Positions 60,392-64,000 of a DNA stretch of 64,000 nucleotides are shown in pieces. Below the pieces are notes generated by a model. The model did no database searches. It was given only the letters and a program-made list of their open reading frames with translations, and was not told the origin of the DNA. Position 1 is the first letter of the stretch. Each line of letters begins with the position of its first letter. Location of the stretch: assembly GCA_963530615.1 (NCBI GenBank), contig CAUSDX010000004.1:1-64000 (forward strand), written 5' to 3'. Made by a program: the position numbers and the translations under genes. Origin of the DNA: JABCPE02 sp963530615. GTDB taxonomy: Bacteria > Bacteroidota > Bacteroidia > Flavobacteriales > Weeksellaceae.

Positions 60392-61096
60392 TCATATATC
60401 CTCATCAAAAAGAGAAAGCTGGTGAAATTCTTTATTTTTTACTTTTTTAGATTTATTTTTTATTTCCTTTTTTAATAATTTTTCTCTTTTTTTCTTTTCT
60501 TCCAATTCTAATTGATTCATTGGAGAAAATTTATCTGATTCTTTTGGATAATTTCCCTCAATATACAATTTAACTAATCCTGCGTGGGATAACGGCTTGG
60601 TAATATCTCTAAAATCTATATTTATATTATAATCTAAAAGAACAATATCATTATTTTTTGAATACTCTTTAATTTTATCAATAATTTCTTTTACTTCTTC
60701 TACATTTTCTAAAACCCATCTATATGTTGGTAAATATATCTGCATTCTTGCTTCAAAATATCCTAATATCTCCCTTCCATCAATTCCCTTCCTATGCCCT
60801 AATAACCTCCCATTTTTCCTTATACTTCTTTTAACATCTTTCATAGTATCATTGTCAAATGTAGATAACGATATATCATGACTTTCAAAAACCTTTAGAC
60901 CTTGCCACACTGCTTCTACACAAGTAGCCTTTTTGTTATCAGTGAAAGGAATTGGAATATTCCCATGCGGAAAAAAAGGACTTAACATCTTTCCTTTTTT
61001 ATTATTAGATGAAGATGTTATATCAAGAATAACTACATTAGGAAAATCTTTTTTTAGATTTTCTATTTTTCTCTTTTTATTAGCTACATAAATCAT
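60392..61096 (-). CDS. DUF6939/NADAR-like partner of the DarT-like protein
   Basis: The 234-residue protein starts MIYVANKKRKIENLKKDFPN, carries SPFFPHGNIPIPF (about 38-50), CVEAVWQGLKVFE (about 59-71), GHRKGIDGREILGYFEARMQIYLPTYRWVLEN (about 99-130) and a Lys-rich tail. From memory it fits DUF6939. The CVE...WQGLKVFE segment recalls the SVE...Q..KF core of NADAR domains, which reverse ADP-ribosylation. It follows the DarT-like gene by 11 nt, the place of an antitoxin. That role is inference; the protein could also be a separate effector. Confidence 0.55.
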   Translation of the reverse strand: MIYVANKKRKIENLKKDFPNVVILDITSSSNNKKGKMLSPFFPHGNIPIPFTDNKKATCVEAVWQGLKVFESHDISLSTFDNDTMKDVKRSIRKNGRLLGHRKGIDGREILGYFEARMQIYLPTYRWVLENVEEVKEIIDKIKEYSKNNDIVLLDYNINIDFRDITKPLSHAGLVKLYIEGNYPKESDKFSPMNQLELEEKKKREKLLKKEIKNKSKKVKNKEFHQLSLFDEDI

Positions 61097-61107
61097 CTTA
61101 CCTTACT

Positions 61108-61857
61108 TTAAAATTTATTTATATTCCTAATATATCCTATGGGTATTTTAGTCTTCACTAAAATTTCAGCTTGATAATAAGCTTTATCCGAATCTGCTAA
61201 ATTAAAAAAATCATCTTTTACCACATCTAATTTAACATTTTTTAAATCTTCAATACCCCCTCCTATCTTATGTCCAGTCTTAGTAGCATTCATATCTGAG
61301 AACAATGTTCCTTTTAAAAAAGCTACCTCTATGTCTATTTCTAGTATTACAGGATCTTTAATTCTTCCTTTTTTTAGTGCACAAAACATCATAGGATGTT
61401 TCTCACAAAAACTTAACCTGGCATAATCCTCCAAGCCATATTTCCTATCCAACTGATGACTAAATTCATCGCCCCCAAATACAGACTTAATGTTATTTTT
61501 TTTCAAAAAATCCCAAGAAAACAGCCCTCCTTCTTTTCTGATATTATCTAGATTACTTCTCTCTGTAAAATGATAAAAACAATCAATTTTATTATCTTCT
61601 AAAACCCTACGAAATTCCTCATAATTTTCTTTAAAATTTATTTTTTCTTTCTCAAGAAACCTCCTCCTCTCTTCTTCTTTCTTCTTTTGTTCGTTTTGAA
61701 GCTTTTTTCTTTGCTCTTCAATTATTGCTTGTCTTCTTATTCCTTCTTCTCTAATACGCTTTCTTTGCTCCTCTTCTTTTTTCTCTCTTTGATTATCTAC
61801 TCTTATTAATACAAACAACACAAAGAAAGCTATGATTACAATAATTACCTCTTTCAT
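61108..61857 (-). CDS. darT: Membrane-anchored DarT-like ADP-ribosyltransferase
   Basis: The 249-residue protein has a membrane helix (3-19), a charged coiled coil (about 23-85), and a C-terminal DUF4433/DarT domain (about 88-249). Family marks are CFYHFTERSNL (Tyr95, His96), EGGLFSWDFL, DYARLSFCEKHPMMF (144-158), LEIDIEV, TLFSDMNAT (184-192) and YYQAEILV with candidate catalytic Glu231. DarT enzymes ADP-ribosylate single-stranded DNA and act in toxin-antitoxin and phage defence systems. No DarG macrodomain gene is present. The membrane anchor is unusual for this family. It is preceded by a 130-codon gene by 11 nt and followed by the DUF6939-like gene. Confidence 0.7.
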   Translation of the reverse strand: MKEVIIVIIAFFVLFVLIRVDNQREKKEEEQRKRIREEGIRRQAIIEEQRKKLQNEQKKKEEERRRFLEKEKINFKENYEEFRRVLEDNKIDCFYHFTERSNLDNIRKEGGLFSWDFLKKNNIKSVFGGDEFSHQLDRKYGLEDYARLSFCEKHPMMFCALKKGRIKDPVILEIDIEVAFLKGTLFSDMNATKTGHKIGGGIEDLKNVKLDVVKDDFFNLADSDKAYYQAEILVKTKIPIGYIRNINKF

Positions 61858-61868
61858 ACTATAATTTT

Positions 61869-62225
61869 TTATTCATTAAAATAATTTATACTTATATTTC
61901 TATCATACATGTTAAGTGTTACATTATCTAATTTATTATTGATAAAATTAAGTTCTACTCCATAATCAGAAAAAAGATACCCAAATCCTCTCAGAATAAT
62001 TTTATTTTCTGTTTCACTAACTATTTTCATTGGCTTCGCTCCCATCTGGACATAATCTCCAAAGTTTGACCTACTTCCATCCAAAATATGTATAGAAACT
62101 TCATAAATTTGGTCATTTATTTTTTCAAATAAAAAACCTCTTATTGCTCCTAAATTATTTTTTCCTGTCCAAACACCATTTTCATATCTTTTATGGTTAT
62201 TTGAAATAAATCTATTTTGTAACAT
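61869..62225 (-). CDS. Hypothetical protein of the DarT-like island
   Basis: A TTG at 62261 opens the frame, but the ATG at 62225 (MLQNRFISNN) is preferred, giving 118 residues. The protein is predicted to be beta-rich, with many Gly, Asn and Tyr (NLGAIRGFLFEK, GFGYLFSDYGVELNF). There is no signal or membrane segment. I do not recognise it. It leads the leftward operon with the DarT-like and DUF6939-like genes, gaps of 11 nt each, so it probably belongs to the same system, perhaps as a further antitoxin or binding partner. Confidence 0.55.
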   Translation of the reverse strand: MLQNRFISNNHKRYENGVWTGKNNLGAIRGFLFEKINDQIYEVSIHILDGSRSNFGDYVQMGAKPMKIVSETENKIILRGFGYLFSDYGVELNFINNKLDNVTLNMYDRNISINYFNE

Positions 62226-62313
62226 ATTATAATATTTTTTACGAAAATACTCTATAATCAAGCCAAAACCCTTACCTTTGCAATTATAAAATATAATAAA
62301 AAAGTTATAATTT

Positions 62314-62685
62314 ATGATAGGTTATAAAATAAAAAATATTAGAGAATTAAAGAACTTCACCCAAGAATATATGGCAGAAAAATTAGATATTTCACAAGCT
62401 GCCTATTCTAAAATGGAGAAAGGAGACACCAAAATTTCACAAGACAAACTCAACAAAATCGCAGAAATTTTAGAAGTAAACCCTGATGATATAACTGATT
62501 TTGATAATAAAAAAGTTTTGAACAGTTATAATTCTATTAAAGGAAATAATAGTAATATAACTTACAGCCATCAAGATACTCTTCTCATTCGCCAACTCTA
62601 TGAGGATAAAGTTTCTCTTTTAGAAAAACTTTTACAAAAATCAGAGGAAGAAGTAAAACACTTAAAGGCTCTTTTACAGAAATAA
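62314..62685 (+). CDS. XRE-family helix-turn-helix regulator
   Basis: The 123-residue protein has an XRE/Cro-type HTH over 1-65 (IRELKNFTQEYMAEKLDISQAAYSKMEKGD) and a C-terminal coiled coil (about 92-123) that should dimerise it. It is divergent from the island's leftward operon; the spacer of 88 nt holds its -7 box TACCTTTG (62273-62280). Such a pair layout is normal for a repressor that controls a toxin-antitoxin or defence locus. It could also be an antitoxin itself. It is followed by an unrelated transporter gene. Confidence 0.75.
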   Translation: MIGYKIKNIRELKNFTQEYMAEKLDISQAAYSKMEKGDTKISQDKLNKIAEILEVNPDDITDFDNKKVLNSYNSIKGNNSNITYSHQDTLLIRQLYEDKVSLLEKLLQKSEEEVKHLKALLQK

Positions 62686-62740
62686 AATTCCATTTCCCAA
62701 AGTTTCCTTATTTTTGGGCATTATAAAAGTAAAATTTCTA

Positions 62741-63427
62741 ATGTTAGAACTTATTTTTTCTGCGGTAGGACTGGGGTTTATGCTCAGCTTGGTATTTATT
62801 GGGCCTGTATTTTTTCTACTTATAGAAACGAGTCTTTTTCGTGGAGCCAAACATGCATTATCACTAGATTTTGGAGTAATTACCGCTGACATTCTGTGCA
62901 TTGTAGCCGCTTATTTTTCTAGTCAAGATATCATTCACATCATTGACCAATATCCTAGTTTTTATAGAATTTCTGCATTGATTATCTTCATTTATGGGAT
63001 TTTCATGATGCTTTCCAAGACCAAAATGCACATTTCAGGAGAGAAGAAGCTCATCAGTCAGAATTATTGGAAAACTTTTATTAATGGTTTTTTGCTCAAT
63101 ATTTTGAATATTGGTGTCGTGCTTTTTTGGCTCGTTACTGTAATTTTTATCCGTAAAAACCACCCCGAAACAGAATACTTTCTATTATATATCACCATTG
63201 TGATTCTTACTTATTTAAGCATAGATTTGGCAAAAATTTACTTAGCTAAACAATTTCACAATAAACTCAATGAACCTGTTGCCAACAAAATACGCAAAGG
63301 GGTAGGGGGAATACTCATTATAATGAGCGGTTTAATCTTCTTACAAAGCTTTGAAAATTTTAACCAATTAGATAAAAATCTAAAAGACAAGGGATTAAAT
63401 AAACAAGAAATCTTAAATCAAAAATAA
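62741..63427 (+). CDS. LysE-family amino acid exporter
   Basis: The 228-residue inner-membrane protein has six helices and the LysE/RhtB pattern MLELIFSAVGLGFMLSLVFIGPVFFLLIETSLFRGAKHALSLDFGV (about 1-45; GP in helix 1), then NFINGFLLNILN-like FINGFLLNILNIGVVLFW. The frame opens at a TTG (62714), but the ATG at 62741 fits the family. The substrate is probably a small amino acid or similar molecule. The LD-carboxypeptidase gene starts at the base following its stop. Confidence 0.8.
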   Translation: MLELIFSAVGLGFMLSLVFIGPVFFLLIETSLFRGAKHALSLDFGVITADILCIVAAYFSSQDIIHIIDQYPSFYRISALIIFIYGIFMMLSKTKMHISGEKKLISQNYWKTFINGFLLNILNIGVVLFWLVTVIFIRKNHPETEYFLLYITIVILTYLSIDLAKIYLAKQFHNKLNEPVANKIRKGVGGILIIMSGLIFLQSFENFNQLDKNLKDKGLNKQEILNQK

Positions 63428-64000
63428 ATGGTAGTCTTCCCAAAACCACTACAAAAAGGTGATAAAATCGCAGTGGTGTCTCCTGCTGGAGCAGTGGATT
63501 TTCCTCAAATATCAACGACTATAGACTTAATAAAATCCAAAGGTTATGAAGTAGAGCTTAGCCCCAATTCTTTAGGTTTTTATAATATGGGATATACCTA
63601 TTCTGGAACGGAAGAAGAACGGCTCTCCGACCTCAATTGGGCATTGAATAACGATGAAATATCGGCTATCTGGGCAACTCGCGGAGGATACGGTTGCCAG
63701 CATCTTTTGAATAGCTTGGAGCTTTCTCAATTTAAGCAAAATCCCAAATGGTACATTGGCTATTCTGATAATACCGTGATACAAAGTTTTTTACTAAAAA
63801 ATAATTTTGCGAGTATCCATGGGCAGACATTGAAAACCTCTTCCTTCGGAGTTTCTCCAGAGAGTTTTGAAAATATTTTTCAGATTTTAAAAGGAATTTT
63901 GCCAGAATATCAAATTACAACTCACCATTTAAACAAAAAAGGAAATGCACAAGGAAAATTGATAGGAGGGAATTTAGCCATGATTTATGCTCTTTTAGGC
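63428..64000 (+). CDS. ldcA: LD-carboxypeptidase (S66), 3' end outside the window
   Basis: The frame runs open from the ATG at 63428 to the window edge (191 codons, no stop). It begins MVVFPKPLQKGDKIAVVSPAG and includes AIWATRGGYGCQHLLNSL and YIGYSDNTVIQSFL, with the S66 nucleophile serine in GYSD. A GNLAMIYALLG-like run ends the visible part. The family removes the terminal D-Ala from murein tetrapeptides during cell-wall recycling in the cytosol. It starts directly after the LysE gene stop, so the two are cotranscribed. The C-terminal part with the Glu-His pair is outside. Confidence 0.85.
   Translation, partial: MVVFPKPLQKGDKIAVVSPAGAVDFPQISTTIDLIKSKGYEVELSPNSLGFYNMGYTYSGTEEERLSDLNWALNNDEISAIWATRGGYGCQHLLNSLELSQFKQNPKWYIGYSDNTVIQSFLLKNNFASIHGQTLKTSSFGVSPESFENIFQILKGILPEYQITTHHLNKKGNAQGKLIGGNLAMIYALLG

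Noticed and set aside
1..64000. Insertion sequences, integrases or prophage genes
   Set aside because: No transposase, integrase or phage structural gene was found in any frame; the accessory regions have no visible mobile element at their borders.

Overview
The window is chromosomal DNA of an AT-rich member of the Bacteroidota, most likely family Weeksellaceae (a Bergeyella/Riemerella/Chryseobacterium-like organism). The evidence is the gene families (DUF4271, DUF4293, DUF4296, DUF3127, Rho with a long charged N-terminal insertion, SPOR protein, head-GIN/DUF2807 lipoprotein), the near absence of Shine-Dalgarno sequences, and many promoters of the Bacteroidota type (TTTG, about 19 nt, TAnnTTTG). 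Species cannot be fixed from this sequence alone.

Layout. 0.35-3.3 kb: ribH, a TPR membrane protein, apt and a lipoprotein, all leftward. 3.4-6.2 kb: a SPOR protein and an RprXY-like two-component pair. 6.3-7.7 kb: a small operon of unknown genes, including a 32-codon gene overlapping its neighbour by four bases. 7.9-11.5 kb: oligopeptidase B, hemD and DUF4271. A 384 bp spacer with DnaA-box-like sites separates these from a rightward block: dolichol-phosphate-mannose-synthase-like GT2, DUF4296, tgt, lptG, rsfS and ftsH. 18.45-27.4 kb: a complete haem-acquisition locus of hmuYRSTUV type. It sits between ftsH and LUD-cdsA-psd, which I remember as neighbours in relatives, so it looks like an insertion. 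29.8-37.5 kb: an MsbA-type exporter, DUF4293, rho, tsaB, two tandem Lst-type sialyltransferase genes and yraN. 37.7-49.6 kb: clpC, a SemiSWEET/YgjV-like protein, sufE, GT9, accA, gltX, ftsE, mtaB, a DEDDh exonuclease with a decayed GIY-YIG domain, and DUF3127. 49.7-50.0 kb: three tRNA genes. 50.1-60.3 kb: prfA, a binding lipoprotein with a methyltransferase, tsf, dsbD, rpiB, a DUF2807 lipoprotein and rnr. 60.4-62.7 kb: an accessory island with a membrane-anchored DarT-like ADP-ribosyltransferase, a DUF6939/NADAR-like partner, an unknown protein and a divergent XRE regulator. 62.7-64 kb: a LysE-type transporter and the start of an LD-carboxypeptidase.

Most notable points. (1) The DarT-like island lacks a DarG macrodomain antitoxin and has a different partner, so it is the best candidate for a little-described toxin or defence system. 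(2) The Neisseria-like Lst sialyltransferase tandem shares a 228-nt identical 3' block. One copy is out of frame next to an A7 tract and a GTTT repeat, which suggests phase variation or recent decay. (3) An identical 13-mer, ATGATTTTTATCA, lies upstream of both the hmu locus and the methyltransferase/binding-protein pair and may be a shared operator. (4) Two intergenic regions hold degenerate tandem repeats of 21 nt (between hmuS and hmuR) and 22 nt (upstream of the SemiSWEET-like gene). All functional statements rest on motif recognition and memory of families; no search was run.
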